NCBI RefSeq assembly: GCF_016481305.1
Contig: NZ_JAENBO010000001.1
Span: forward strand, 496,001-560,000
DNA length: 64,000 bases
Direction: 5' to 3'
Origin: Streptococcus pacificus
Lineage (GTDB): Bacteria > Bacillota > Bacilli > Lactobacillales > Streptococcaceae
Part shown: positions 55,258 to 63,412 of the stretch, piece after piece
How positions within the stretch are numbered: position 1 is the first letter of the stretch
How the letters are laid out: every line of letters starts with the position of its first letter
Made by a program: the position numbers and the translations under genes
The notes under the pieces: generated by a model
The model's database searches: none
What the model was told of the DNA's origin: nothing
What the model saw: the letters and a program-made list of their open reading frames with translations, nothing else

Positions 55258-55347
55258 TTATAGTTGACCACCAACACCTTTATATTTCTCAACAAAGGCT
55301 GATAGTTTTTGAAAGACTGATTGTTTTTTGATTTCCCAATAGTTCAT
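55258..55347 (-). CDS. 29-residue ORF coupled to the XRE regulator
   Basis: The ATG overlaps the regulator stop (ATGA), the frame codes MNYWEIKKQSVF..FVEKYKGVGGQL and the terminator follows at once. The peptide is basic with an aromatic N-terminus and no signal sequence. I do not recognise it. It could be a translated microprotein, a cognate peptide of the regulator as in PlcR/PapR-type layouts, or the surviving tail of a lost gene. Confidence 0.4.
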   Translation of the reverse strand: MNYWEIKKQSVFQKLSAFVEKYKGVGGQL

Positions 55348-56447
55348 TCAAATTTCTTTTTTAGTTTTTCAAGGAGAACATTAATATTTTTATTATTTCT
55401 AATAGCTACAAAAGTTTCGTCATTATAAAACAAATTAAAAACGGATTGTACAATCATTTTATCACTTCTATTTGATTTCTTACCTACGGTAATATTTTGA
55501 TCAATCCACTCTTCAATACGATTAAAATAAGCATCTCCTTTTAATGCAAAGTCTTTTTCTTTCATCAAGATTAATTCATTTAAAGCGTCTTCTGCATATT
55601 TTGAGCCATTTTTAATGTCATGAGTTTCTAAATATTTTTTTGCAGCTAAGAGATAAAAATTAATAACAAGTCCTTTATTTAATTCCTTAATGTTAAATGT
55701 ATCTATTAATTGTTCCATTCTCTGTGATGTTTCCTTCCAATTTGATAGATTCATTGTCATTTGCTGCATTAATAGATTATAGAGATTAAAAAGTTCTTTA
55801 TATAAAAAGATTTGTGACTTCTCTTGTGCCAATTCTAAATCTTGTTTTTGAATATAAGCACTTACAACCAATGTTTCGGTTTCAATTAACCGTTCTGTCT
55901 CAGGTAGCAGTTCTAATACTTCATCAAACTTTCCTACTTGCAATAAACAAACAGACGCCATACTTGTTGCCAAGTTTTTTAGAGTAAGGTCTTTAGTTTC
56001 TACTCTCACTCTTTCAAATAAGTTTATAATATAGTCCATATGTTCTTTTAAAGTATTCTTATCTTCTAAAAACTCAATATGGTTGACTAAGAATAAACCA
56101 ATTGAATAGATTAACGGAAAACAAGAATAGTATTTTTTAACAAGCTCTTTACTAGTTTCCAAAACAGCTTCAAAAGATTCAGAAGCTACTTTATCCATTA
56201 AATCATAGATAATTTTTCTAATTTGACTCTCAGATAAATTCGCCTCATATCCTATTAGTTCATCAATTGTTATATTAAAGTAGGAAGCAATTTTAGGTAA
56301 TAATAAAATATCAGGGTGACTTTGTCCTGTCTCCCATTTAGAAACAGCAGCCTTTGTTACCATTAAAAATGAAGCTAAATCATCTTGTGTTATATTTTTT
56401 TCTTTTCTTTTTTTCAAAATGATATCTGCTATAGCAATTTTTGTCAT
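55344..56447 (-). CDS. XRE-family regulator with helical-repeat C-terminus
   Basis: 367 residues. An HTH_3 domain (about 8-64: ITQDDLASFLMVTKAAVSKW and FNITIDELIGYE) is followed by about 300 helical residues that may form TPR-like repeats, as in RRNPP-type or Rgg-like peptide regulators, though no clear TPR signature is seen. Cotranscribed at the end of a PLDc_N/ABC operon, so probably its regulator. The protein is longer than simple XRE repressors. Confidence 0.85.
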   Translation of the reverse strand: MTKIAIADIILKKRKEKNITQDDLASFLMVTKAAVSKWETGQSHPDILLLPKIASYFNITIDELIGYEANLSESQIRKIIYDLMDKVASESFEAVLETSKELVKKYYSCFPLIYSIGLFLVNHIEFLEDKNTLKEHMDYIINLFERVRVETKDLTLKNLATSMASVCLLQVGKFDEVLELLPETERLIETETLVVSAYIQKQDLELAQEKSQIFLYKELFNLYNLLMQQMTMNLSNWKETSQRMEQLIDTFNIKELNKGLVINFYLLAAKKYLETHDIKNGSKYAEDALNELILMKEKDFALKGDAYFNRIEEWIDQNITVGKKSNRSDKMIVQSVFNLFYNDETFVAIRNNKNINVLLEKLKKKFE

Positions 56448-56459
56448 AGTAAAATCCTC

Positions 56460-57227
56460 CTAAACTATTTGTCTTTTTTTAATTGCTATTAAAGAAGAAA
56501 TAATCACGACAAAAGTTAAAATAATCGTAATTACAATTGGAAAGTGAAAAACAGTTGTGTTTGTATTTTTTAACACATCTAAAGAATTAGTGACCAAATA
56601 AATCGGGAAATACTTGTTCCAATCAGTTTTGATAGAAAGTATTAGCTGAACAAGCGTCACCACCCCAACAAATGATAGTGTACCAACAGTTGACCCTGTC
56701 GTAATGCCACCTAAAAGTTCTATAGAAAGTAGTAACACGCCAAACAAAAAAGGAAGACTTAAGGCAAATAAAAGTAATTCAATGCTAATGGTGTTTTCAA
56801 AAAAATACCCGGTATAAAGCCATGTTATAGTAAAAGCGATTAGACAGGAAGTCATCCAAATGATAAGACTCACAAAAAACTTGGCCATAACCACAGCATT
56901 TTTTGATAATCCTTTTGAAAATAAATTTACCAAAGTGCCTTTTTCTAGTTCGATACTCATTTGATTACTAAATACTAAAATAAGTGTCAACATTCCCATT
57001 TGACCAATGTTTTTAAAAAACTGCGCCCATGAATCAAGTTCTGTTGGCTCAGGCATTTGAATAATGACGCCATTAGTTGAAACTGACTCTAAAATTATTG
57101 GCGTCAATTTTGCTATTAAAGAACTTAATAAACCAAATAAGGCAAAAATAATAAGCATTAAAAACAACTTTTTATTCCTACTGTATTCTAATAATTCTTT
57201 TTTAATAAAGATTAAGCACATTTTCAT
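56460..57227 (-). CDS. ABC-2 type permease
   Basis: 255 residues with about six membrane segments, starting IFIKKELLEYSRNKKLFLML and with the conserved IELEKGTLVNLFSKGLSK region between helices 2 and 3 (ABC-2 hallmark). It works with the ATPase encoded just upstream (4-bp overlap). Likely exports or protects against a peptide or hydrophobic compound. Confidence 0.88.
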   Translation of the reverse strand: MKMCLIFIKKELLEYSRNKKLFLMLIIFALFGLLSSLIAKLTPIILESVSTNGVIIQMPEPTELDSWAQFFKNIGQMGMLTLILVFSNQMSIELEKGTLVNLFSKGLSKNAVVMAKFFVSLIIWMTSCLIAFTITWLYTGYFFENTISIELLLFALSLPFLFGVLLLSIELLGGITTGSTVGTLSFVGVVTLVQLILSIKTDWNKYFPIYLVTNSLDVLKNTNTTVFHFPIVITIILTFVVIISSLIAIKKRQIV

Positions 57228-58138
57228 TCTCTGGTTACCTCCAAAAAAATATCTTCAAGGCTTGCTTCCATCACTCTCATTTCTTCAGGGAAGATGCTTA
57301 AGTTATAGAATTCTCTCATAATGGCTTTACGTTGATTCTCATCTGTTCCTTCAATAACAATAGTATTATTTTCTTCAACGATACTTTCTTTTATTATTTT
57401 ATCAGAATGTAAAAATTTCTGTTTATCTCCTAAATTAAAAAATTTGATTTCAATATTAGATTGTCTCTTTATTTCTTTTAATTTGGAAATTTCTCCACTT
57501 AAAACATTTTTTCCTTTGTTTAAGATTATCACATGATCACAAATCGCTTCAACATCAGACAAAATATGTGTCGAAAAAATGACGGTAGTTTGACCTCTAA
57601 TTTTTTTGATAATCTCTAGAATTTCTTTTCTACCAGAAGGATCTAATGCTGATGTCGGTTCATCACAAATCAAAATTTTAGGCTGGTTTAATAAAGCTTG
57701 GGCAATTCCTAGACGTTGCTTCATTCCTCTAGAAAATCCCCTGATTTTTTTATTATACTTCTCTAATCCTACCAATTGGAGAAGATAATGACTTCTCTCT
57801 CTAATTTCACTTTTAGATAATCCTGTAATTTCACCACATAGTTGTAAATATTCCTTTGGCGTCATGTAGCCATAAAATTCAGGAACATCTGGTAGGTAAC
57901 CAATGTACTTATTAGTAGAGGTTTCGCCATAGTGCACCTCTTCATTAAAAATCTTTATGCTACCACTATCAATTTTTAAGAAACCCAAAATCATATTCAT
58001 CGTTGTGGTTTTACCAGCACCATTTCTTCCTAAAAGTCCTAAGATCGAATTTTTTGGAACATTAAAAGTTAAGCCATTAAGTACTTGGTTTTTTCCAAAT
58101 GTTTTTGACAATGATTTTATTTCTAAAGCGTTTTTCAT
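57224..58138 (-). CDS. ABC-2 type transporter ATPase
   Basis: 304 residues from ATG 58138, whose ATGA overlaps the stop of the upstream PLDc_N gene; an earlier in-frame start would lie inside that gene. Walker A GRNGAGKTTTMNMILG, signature FSRGMKQR, Walker B ILICDEPTSALD and H-loop FSTHIL. The C-terminal region (about 215-304) resembles the regulatory domain of BcrA/YtrB-like immunity ATPases. Confidence 0.92.
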   Translation of the reverse strand: MKNALEIKSLSKTFGKNQVLNGLTFNVPKNSILGLLGRNGAGKTTTMNMILGFLKIDSGSIKIFNEEVHYGETSTNKYIGYLPDVPEFYGYMTPKEYLQLCGEITGLSKSEIRERSHYLLQLVGLEKYNKKIRGFSRGMKQRLGIAQALLNQPKILICDEPTSALDPSGRKEILEIIKKIRGQTTVIFSTHILSDVEAICDHVIILNKGKNVLSGEISKLKEIKRQSNIEIKFFNLGDKQKFLHSDKIIKESIVEENNTIVIEGTDENQRKAIMREFYNLSIFPEEMRVMEASLEDIFLEVTRE

Positions 58139-58335
58139 TTTTCTTCTCTTCCTGTCACAAAATAAAGAATAGGGCCAAGAATTTGAATGATAATAACGAT
58201 CACTATCCAAAAAGCTTTATTTCCAAATTTAAACTTTTCTTGTTTTAGTACACTTTTTAAAGCAAAAATCATTAAAATAACTTCCAAGAAGATGATAGGT
58301 AGCAAAGCTGGTAAATAGTCTTTTAAAGAATTCAT
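58135..58335 (-). CDS. PLDc_N domain membrane protein
   Basis: 66 residues from ATG 58335, with AGGAGG upstream. Two membrane helices and the PLDc_N signature ALKSVLKQEKF..NKAFWIVIVII..LGPILYF. These small proteins often accompany BcrA-type ABC transporters and are called immunity or accessory factors; the exact role is unclear. First gene of the four-gene operon. Confidence 0.85.
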   Translation of the reverse strand: MNSLKDYLPALLPIIFLEVILMIFALKSVLKQEKFKFGNKAFWIVIVIIIQILGPILYFVTGREEK

Positions 58336-58406
58336 GATTATCCCTCCTAATATTATCTTTATAAGTATAATAACAGTTAACATAGTCAATAATCAAGCGA
58401 CTTATT

Positions 58407-58432
58407 GTTGACTTTTTTCGTTGAAAGTCAAC
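58407..58432 (-). promoter_or_regulatory. Inverted repeat upstream of the PLDc_N operon, candidate XRE operator
   Basis: GTTGACTTT and AAAGTCAAC (nine-base arms, eight-base centre), 72 bp before the PLDc_N start; a further AGTCAA half lies at 58384. It is in the right place to be the operator of the XRE regulator at the end of the operon. Confidence 0.5.
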
Positions 58433-58759
58433 TACAAGGAAACATAATGATTTCATTATCAATGTAACCAAATCAAAATAGCATTTTAGTTAATCTCGAT
58501 ATTTAAAAATTAATTTTACATAATTAATAAAAAAGGAAACATACAAATCTTAGAATACAAACATTGCTAAGATTTATATTTCTTCATCAATTCTAATTTA
58601 CTTGTCAATAATTTTTATGGTTCATTCCTTTTGTTTTCTATTACATTTTTTTGAAAGGAATTCGCTATATTTCCATTTGCATACTTTTTGAATCTAAATT
58701 TTTTAGAAGCTAGGTCATCTAAAATCAATTGTTTAAATCATCTAACGTAAAATAAAAGC

Positions 58760-58789
58760 AGAGTAGATGATATCAAATCAATCTACTCT
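58760..58789 (-). terminator. Probable terminator of the CPBP protease gene
   Basis: Nine-base arms AGAGTAGAT/ATCTACTCT; on the - strand TGCTTTTATTTTA follows. It is 84 bp past the stop codon. Confidence 0.65.
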
Positions 58790-58872
58790 ATTAATTTAGT
58801 ACTACTCTAGTCTTATCTAAATTTCTTTGTCAAAAATGCTTTCTATTATTTTTTTAATGATAAATTCTAAAT

Positions 58873-59481
58873 TTATATAAGCATATAGGCTGCGCAAATC
58901 CCTGAAAAAATATTTGACAAAGAATGAATTATCCAGCTTGGGATAATTGAACCGTGAGCAATTTTCTCATTGACATAACCCATAGAATATGCAATTAATC
59001 CTGTAAAAATGACAATAAGTAAAGACTTAATTATTCCAACGAGAGGAATAAACATAACACCATGAAGTAATGCAAACAAAATTGCTTGGACACAATTTCC
59101 GTATGTGAATCCAAACTTATTTGATATTCTCTTTAATATAAAACCTCTAAAGATCAGTTCTTCTGGAAACGCAGTATTAAAAACCGCATAAACTAAAATT
59201 GCTGGAAGTGCCGATAATCCTAAACCTTTGAATACAGAAGTTGCCATTTTAATATTCTTTAGACTTAATAAAATTATCGCTCCTAATATCATAAATAAAA
59301 TAGATAAAGTTATTATGGCAAGAATGATTCTTTTCTTGTTTCCAGTTATTTTCTTTAATCCTATCCAATGAGTAAATTTTTCTTGCTTTTTTCCAGAAAA
59401 ATACCACCAAATAAAAGGTATTAGAGAAAATAATGTAATCTGAACTATACTAGCTAAAATTTTATCTAATAATAATGTCAT
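58873..59481 (-). CDS. CPBP-family intramembrane protease (Abi)
   Basis: 202 residues, about six membrane helices. Motif 1 is PEELIFR (E107, E108, R112), motif 2 FALLH (H140) and motif 3 IIHSLSN (His near 187). These are the metalloprotease motifs of the Rce1/Abi family. In lactic acid bacteria such genes often provide bacteriocin self-immunity or peptide maturation. Separated from the next genes by AT-rich DNA and probably transcribed alone. Confidence 0.9.
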   Translation of the reverse strand: MTLLLDKILASIVQITLFSLIPFIWWYFSGKKQEKFTHWIGLKKITGNKKRIILAIITLSILFMILGAIILLSLKNIKMATSVFKGLGLSALPAILVYAVFNTAFPEELIFRGFILKRISNKFGFTYGNCVQAILFALLHGVMFIPLVGIIKSLLIVIFTGLIAYSMGYVNEKIAHGSIIPSWIIHSLSNIFSGICAAYMLI

Positions 59482-59658
59482 TGTCCCTTACACCTCCCGA
59501 TTTCTAATTTTATTTGATTAATATACTATTCTTAAATTTTTTAATTGTAAGATAGCCTCCTTTCATTCAAATAATAACTAATCAATTGCACTCATTTATA
59601 TGATACCTACACCATTTTTTGTCTTTTCATACTCGATGGTTTTGTTACCAAATCAATT

Positions 59659-59847
59659 TCATTTTCTAATCAAATACCCATCAAAATAAGCTTTGATAAT
59701 CTGATTTAATTCTTTCTTGGTCCCACGATATTCCAAGTCCAGAGACTTACAAATTTCTGCCAGTTCCTTACGATACCAATAATATTTTTCAAATTCGTCA
59801 AAAGATTTAATGCTTTTAAAATCAGGTCTATTTTCAATCACCAACAA
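59659..59847 (-). CDS. SAP-domain protein, probably truncated
   Basis: 62 residues: SIKSFDEFEKYYWYRKELAE and CKSLDLEYRGTKKELNQIIKAY form a SAP/HeH-like nucleic-acid-binding helix pair, as at the start of longer SAP-DUF6434-type proteins. After the stop another frame continues (ENEIDLVTKPSSMKRQKMV) before it also stops, which looks like a frameshift plus deletion of the rest. Whether the 62-residue protein is functional is unknown. Confidence 0.6.
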   Translation of the reverse strand: MLVIENRPDFKSIKSFDEFEKYYWYRKELAEICKSLDLEYRGTKKELNQIIKAYFDGYLIRK

Positions 59848-59859
59848 CTCTCCCCACTA

Positions 59860-60411
59860 TTACTTATCATCCATAGAATCAATGACAGCATGATTTAACT
59901 GTGAAGGATGCGGTGCTTGCACCTGAGAACCGGCTAAAAAATCAGCAAAATGTCGTTTATCTTCTCGAAGAATCCCCATGGCAAACATATCCAACATAAG
60001 ACCGATGCTTAGAATTTGTAAGACAAGGCTAATGGTATCAAAATCATGGTAAATGCCGTGAATGGTAGCTATATGCCCCAACTGCCAAGGTAAAAATTTA
60101 ATCACATTTCTGATGAGAGCGAAGCGAAACTGCTTCTTCTTGAAATGAATTCTTAACCCTGTTTTCTTCTTACCAATACTACCACCACGCCAATCAAGGT
60201 AAGAAAATAGCAAAACAATTGGAACAACAGACGTCATTGTAGCTATTAGTTGTGACGTAACCTCTGAAAAAAGAGGTATGCCACCAAAGAACAGTTGATA
60301 AAATAAGGTCGCTATTAGAAATAACAAAGCGAGGTAGCCAACAATCACTAGCCAGTCAATAAATAATTCTTTTAACCTTGTTTTGAGTGGGATGTCATTA
60401 TTTTTTATCAT
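59860..60411 (-). CDS. RDD-family membrane protein
   Basis: 183 residues, about four membrane segments. The Arg-Asp-Asp-like pattern is partly relaxed: DWLVIVGYLALLFL in the first helix and LDWRGGSIGKKKTGLRIHF in the linker, the latter typical of RDD. Function of the family is poorly defined (some are Na+/H+ antiporter-like). Single gene. Confidence 0.82.
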   Translation of the reverse strand: MIKNNDIPLKTRLKELFIDWLVIVGYLALLFLIATLFYQLFFGGIPLFSEVTSQLIATMTSVVPIVLLFSYLDWRGGSIGKKKTGLRIHFKKKQFRFALIRNVIKFLPWQLGHIATIHGIYHDFDTISLVLQILSIGLMLDMFAMGILREDKRHFADFLAGSQVQAPHPSQLNHAVIDSMDDK

Positions 60412-60570
60412 TTTAACTCCTTCTTAACCGTCTAATCACTGTTTTACAAGAGTGATAATCATTCACATAAGTGATGAAAAACACTAAAAAATTTTATTTC
60501 TCTTATGATTATTCTCAGCTTTATTATACCATACCTAAAAGTTTCGTTATGTAGAATTGGTAACCAAAAA

Positions 60571-60592
60571 GACTCTAGATTATACTAGAGTC
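60571..60592 (-). terminator. Terminator of the serine hydrolase gene
   Basis: Stem GACTCTAG/CTAGAGTC; the stop codon is inside the stem, and TTTTT follows on the - strand. Confidence 0.88.
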
Positions 60593-61979
60593 CTTTTGGT
60601 TTCGATAGGAAGGTTAATTTCAACTTGTATAATCCTGTAATTGCTAGAATTATTGCATTAACGTACAAAACAAGCCACAAGTCTCTTGCAAATGACCATA
60701 TTACCCATGAAGGTGTTTCTAAAAAAATAGGAATTCCAAATAAAACTAATGGGATAACAATATGTCTAACGGTATCGATAAAAGATAAAAACCATGTTTT
60801 TTGCTTTGTTTTCCATTTTGAAATTGTAATCAAAGAATAGAAAGAAATCATGCTTAATAATAAACAAAACAAATCAATTAATCCGTGAAAAACTAAGTAA
60901 GTATTTTCTTTAAAATCATCTCGAGTTTCTCCCAACAAGGGATTTATAATATTCTGAATCAAGTTATTTGTTACTAAATAATCATTCGTGTTAACTAATA
61001 CTACAACTGCTTTATCTTCTTCTGGCAAAATAAACATACTAGAAGTATAGTTTTCGACTAAACCAGCATGCCAAATCATTTTCTCCTGAAACATTTTTTC
61101 TGAATACTGCCAACCCATTGCGTAAAAATAATCACCTTGATTGACTGAAACACCATCATAAAACATGCTTTCAATACTCGATTGGCTAATGATATCATTA
61201 CCACCTTGCAAATACATCTGTAGATACTTACCCAAATCAGAAGCACTTGCTGATAAGTAACCAGCGGGCACATTGGTCCAAGTTCCTTTTGAAATCTCTT
61301 TAGGGTATTCTGCATGACTTTCAATAGGAATACCAAAATAATTTCTATAGCCTTTTATCAAGCCATTTTCATAGCTTTTTTCTAAACTAGCAGCTGAATT
61401 TTTCATGCCAAGTGGTAAAAAGATATTCTCATTAATATAGTCTTCATAAGTCATTCCACTAACATTTTCAATGATTAGACCTAATAAACCATAATTAGTA
61501 TTTGCATAGACATGTTGACCATAGAAATTTGTTGATTTCAGTTCACCAAATCTCTGAAATTGAGTAATGCCACTCGTATGATTCAGTAAATCTCTGACAG
61601 TAATATTTTTAGAATTTTTGTCTTCAATAAACCATTCTGAGCAATCAATGTATTCAGAAATTGGACTATCTAAGTTGATTTTCCCAGCTTCAACAAGTTG
61701 CATAATCGCAAGAGCTGTGAAAGATTTACTCATAGATCCTATAATAAAGGGAGTCTCTATTGTTACATTATTTCCATATGTCTTTGAAAATAAAACCTGC
61801 TCTTTATCCACTACAACAATTGCCATAGCGGGAATATGATAATTTTTAACATCTTGACGGATTTGTAAATCTATCTTTTCATAGTCAATACTATCTGAAT
61901 TAGCATAGGTGGTAGATTGAGTTAAGCCAAGAAAAATAATACTTAAAAATACGATAAAATATTTTATACGTACTAACAT
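60585..61979 (-). CDS. Beta-lactamase-family serine hydrolase, membrane bound
   Basis: 464 residues: signal sequence (about 1-26), class C beta-lactamase/penicillin-binding-like domain with S-M-S-K at 82-85, Y-A-N at 158-160 and a HAG triad near 333, then about three C-terminal membrane helices (from roughly residue 370). Such proteins include esterases, D-aminopeptidases and teichoic-acid-modifying enzymes. True beta-lactamase activity is not implied. Its own terminator closes it. Confidence 0.87.
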   Translation of the reverse strand: MLVRIKYFIVFLSIIFLGLTQSTTYANSDSIDYEKIDLQIRQDVKNYHIPAMAIVVVDKEQVLFSKTYGNNVTIETPFIIGSMSKSFTALAIMQLVEAGKINLDSPISEYIDCSEWFIEDKNSKNITVRDLLNHTSGITQFQRFGELKSTNFYGQHVYANTNYGLLGLIIENVSGMTYEDYINENIFLPLGMKNSAASLEKSYENGLIKGYRNYFGIPIESHAEYPKEISKGTWTNVPAGYLSASASDLGKYLQMYLQGGNDIISQSSIESMFYDGVSVNQGDYFYAMGWQYSEKMFQEKMIWHAGLVENYTSSMFILPEEDKAVVVLVNTNDYLVTNNLIQNIINPLLGETRDDFKENTYLVFHGLIDLFCLLLSMISFYSLITISKWKTKQKTWFLSFIDTVRHIVIPLVLFGIPIFLETPSWVIWSFARDLWLVLYVNAIILAITGLYKLKLTFLSKPKGL

Positions 61980-62102
61980 CCTAACTCACCTCCACTTTTG
62001 ATTATAAGTTTTAGTCTTTTTTATTTTCACTACAATTGTACTTCATTTAGCTAATGAACTTAATGTAATACATGAGTTTAAAGTAGCAATCAAAATCTAG
62101 CA

Positions 62103-62837
62103 TCACTTGACATTACGTGAACCATGTTTAATAACCCATTGACATTCTTTACTGATATCGCCCTTCTCCCAATCGTTAACGATATAATAAAACTTTTCTT
62201 CATCTTCCTTATATAAGTCATTGAGATTGTTAGCAACACTTTTTTGAATGTATTTGTCTTTATCATCTTTTAAATTCGTTAGGATTTTAAAATACTGGTC
62301 AAAGTTATCTAAAGCAGTATATAGCTTCTTTGCCCATGGCAGTCTGATGCGAAGACATTCACTGGAAAGTCTCCTAACCCTTTCGTTTTCATCAACACTC
62401 CACTCTTCCAACACTGTCATCGTTTCTTTCGTATATTTTTTTATTAGTGGTCTCATGCAATACTCTGACGTAAATCTTTTTGTCAGTTCTTTACTGAAGG
62501 TTAGACTAGCCTCTAAGTAATCATCACCATATCGTTCGACATATTTTCCAATAGGCCAAAGCCACCAGCCTTCAGAAAAGGCACCAGCATTTCCTTTTAA
62601 TTCATCTCCCAGCATTTCATAAAAAATCAAAAGTGTCTCTTCATAGCCTAAATTGATAGACTCATAGAGGGCTTTCGCTATTAAGTCCTGTCTTTGATTA
62701 AATTCCAGTTGTTCAATGGTATTACTTGTGAGTTCAAGAAATTTTTCACTATTAAAATCGTTACTTATTGCTGCTATCTTATTTGACATCATTTTTAAGT
62801 AATCAATATCATAATAGTCTTTCACTTTTTTAGCCAT
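62103..62837 (-). CDS. DNA alkylation repair protein, AlkC/AlkD-like HEAT fold
   Basis: 244 residues, all-helical with HEAT-like repeats (for example WSVDENERVRRLSSECLRIRLPW and LNDLYKEDEEKFYYIVNDWEKGDISKECQWVIKHG). This matches the AlkC/AlkD-type alkylpurine glycosylases; the C-terminal WVIKHGSRNV is conserved in that family. It would excise N3/N7-alkylated purines. Sits 3 bp after the next membrane-protein gene, so possibly cotranscribed. Confidence 0.82.
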   Translation of the reverse strand: MAKKVKDYYDIDYLKMMSNKIAAISNDFNSEKFLELTSNTIEQLEFNQRQDLIAKALYESINLGYEETLLIFYEMLGDELKGNAGAFSEGWWLWPIGKYVERYGDDYLEASLTFSKELTKRFTSEYCMRPLIKKYTKETMTVLEEWSVDENERVRRLSSECLRIRLPWAKKLYTALDNFDQYFKILTNLKDDKDKYIQKSVANNLNDLYKEDEEKFYYIVNDWEKGDISKECQWVIKHGSRNVK

Positions 62838-62840
62838 TTT

Positions 62841-63341
62841 TTATTCCATATTCTTAAGATTTTTAATAATATTAATGATAACAAACCATAAATAAGCAAT
62901 AAAGCCATTAAGTAAAACACCAAAAGTGTTGAATTCAGGTCTTAGATTACCATAAACTGATAATAAAGAAAAAACTAAAAAGACGATTGGAAGAACAGAG
63001 CTTGGTATCTCATTTTGAGCAAACTGTTTTTTTAATTTTCCAGTGTACCATAACGTAATAATCTGACCAATAATAGTAAATAAAAGGACTATAAATCCAA
63101 AAACAGCAAGAAAAATTCCTCCTGTAACAGCAATTTCAGGATTAACTTCTCCAGCATTCTCCAAACCTAAACCGGCAAGTAAACTACCACCAAGAATAAC
63201 AGGAATGGCAATAATTAGAGTAATGATAATGGCTATGATAGCAAATATTCTTAATAGTTTAGCAACGACAAAACCTTTTTCTGAAAGTCCTTTTTTGTCG
63301 TTAGGGTCTACATTTTTAAACAACAAATTAAAATTATTCAT
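62841..63341 (-). CDS. Four-helix membrane protein of unknown function
   Basis: 166 residues. Charged N-terminus, then membrane helices at about 28-50, 70-92, 110-130 and 140-160. Small apolar segments IIAIIITLIIAIPVILGG and GGIFLAVFGFIVLLF. No family recognised. It precedes the AlkC/AlkD-like gene by 3 bp and may be its operon partner. Confidence 0.7.
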   Translation of the reverse strand: MNNFNLLFKNVDPNDKKGLSEKGFVVAKLLRIFAIIAIIITLIIAIPVILGGSLLAGLGLENAGEVNPEIAVTGGIFLAVFGFIVLLFTIIGQIITLWYTGKLKKQFAQNEIPSSVLPIVFLVFSLLSVYGNLRPEFNTFGVLLNGFIAYLWFVIINIIKNLKNME

Positions 63342-63412
63342 AATAGTTTATCCTTTCTATAAACAATGATAAGATTAAAAATTTATAAATAAATTGTAAT
63401 CAATGTACAATC

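Larger units (their letters stand above)
58336..58872. other. Gene-free AT-rich region upstream of the PLDc_N operon
   Basis: 537 bp with no credible gene. It holds the probable operon promoter region near 58360-58390, the GTTGACTTT inverted repeat (58407-58432), another imperfectly placed inverted repeat AAATCTTAG/CTAAGATTT (58545-58575) and the CPBP-gene terminator at 58760-58789. Otherwise nothing I can support. Confidence 0.6.

Noticed and set aside
58229..58471. 80-codon - strand frame overlapping the PLDc_N gene
   Set aside because: Same strand, different frame from a recognised gene; lacks a ribosome site and runs through the operator/promoter region.
60452..60465. GTGATAATCATTCAC as a Fur/PerR box
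   Set aside because: A loose match in AT-rich DNA upstream of the RDD gene, with no supporting context.
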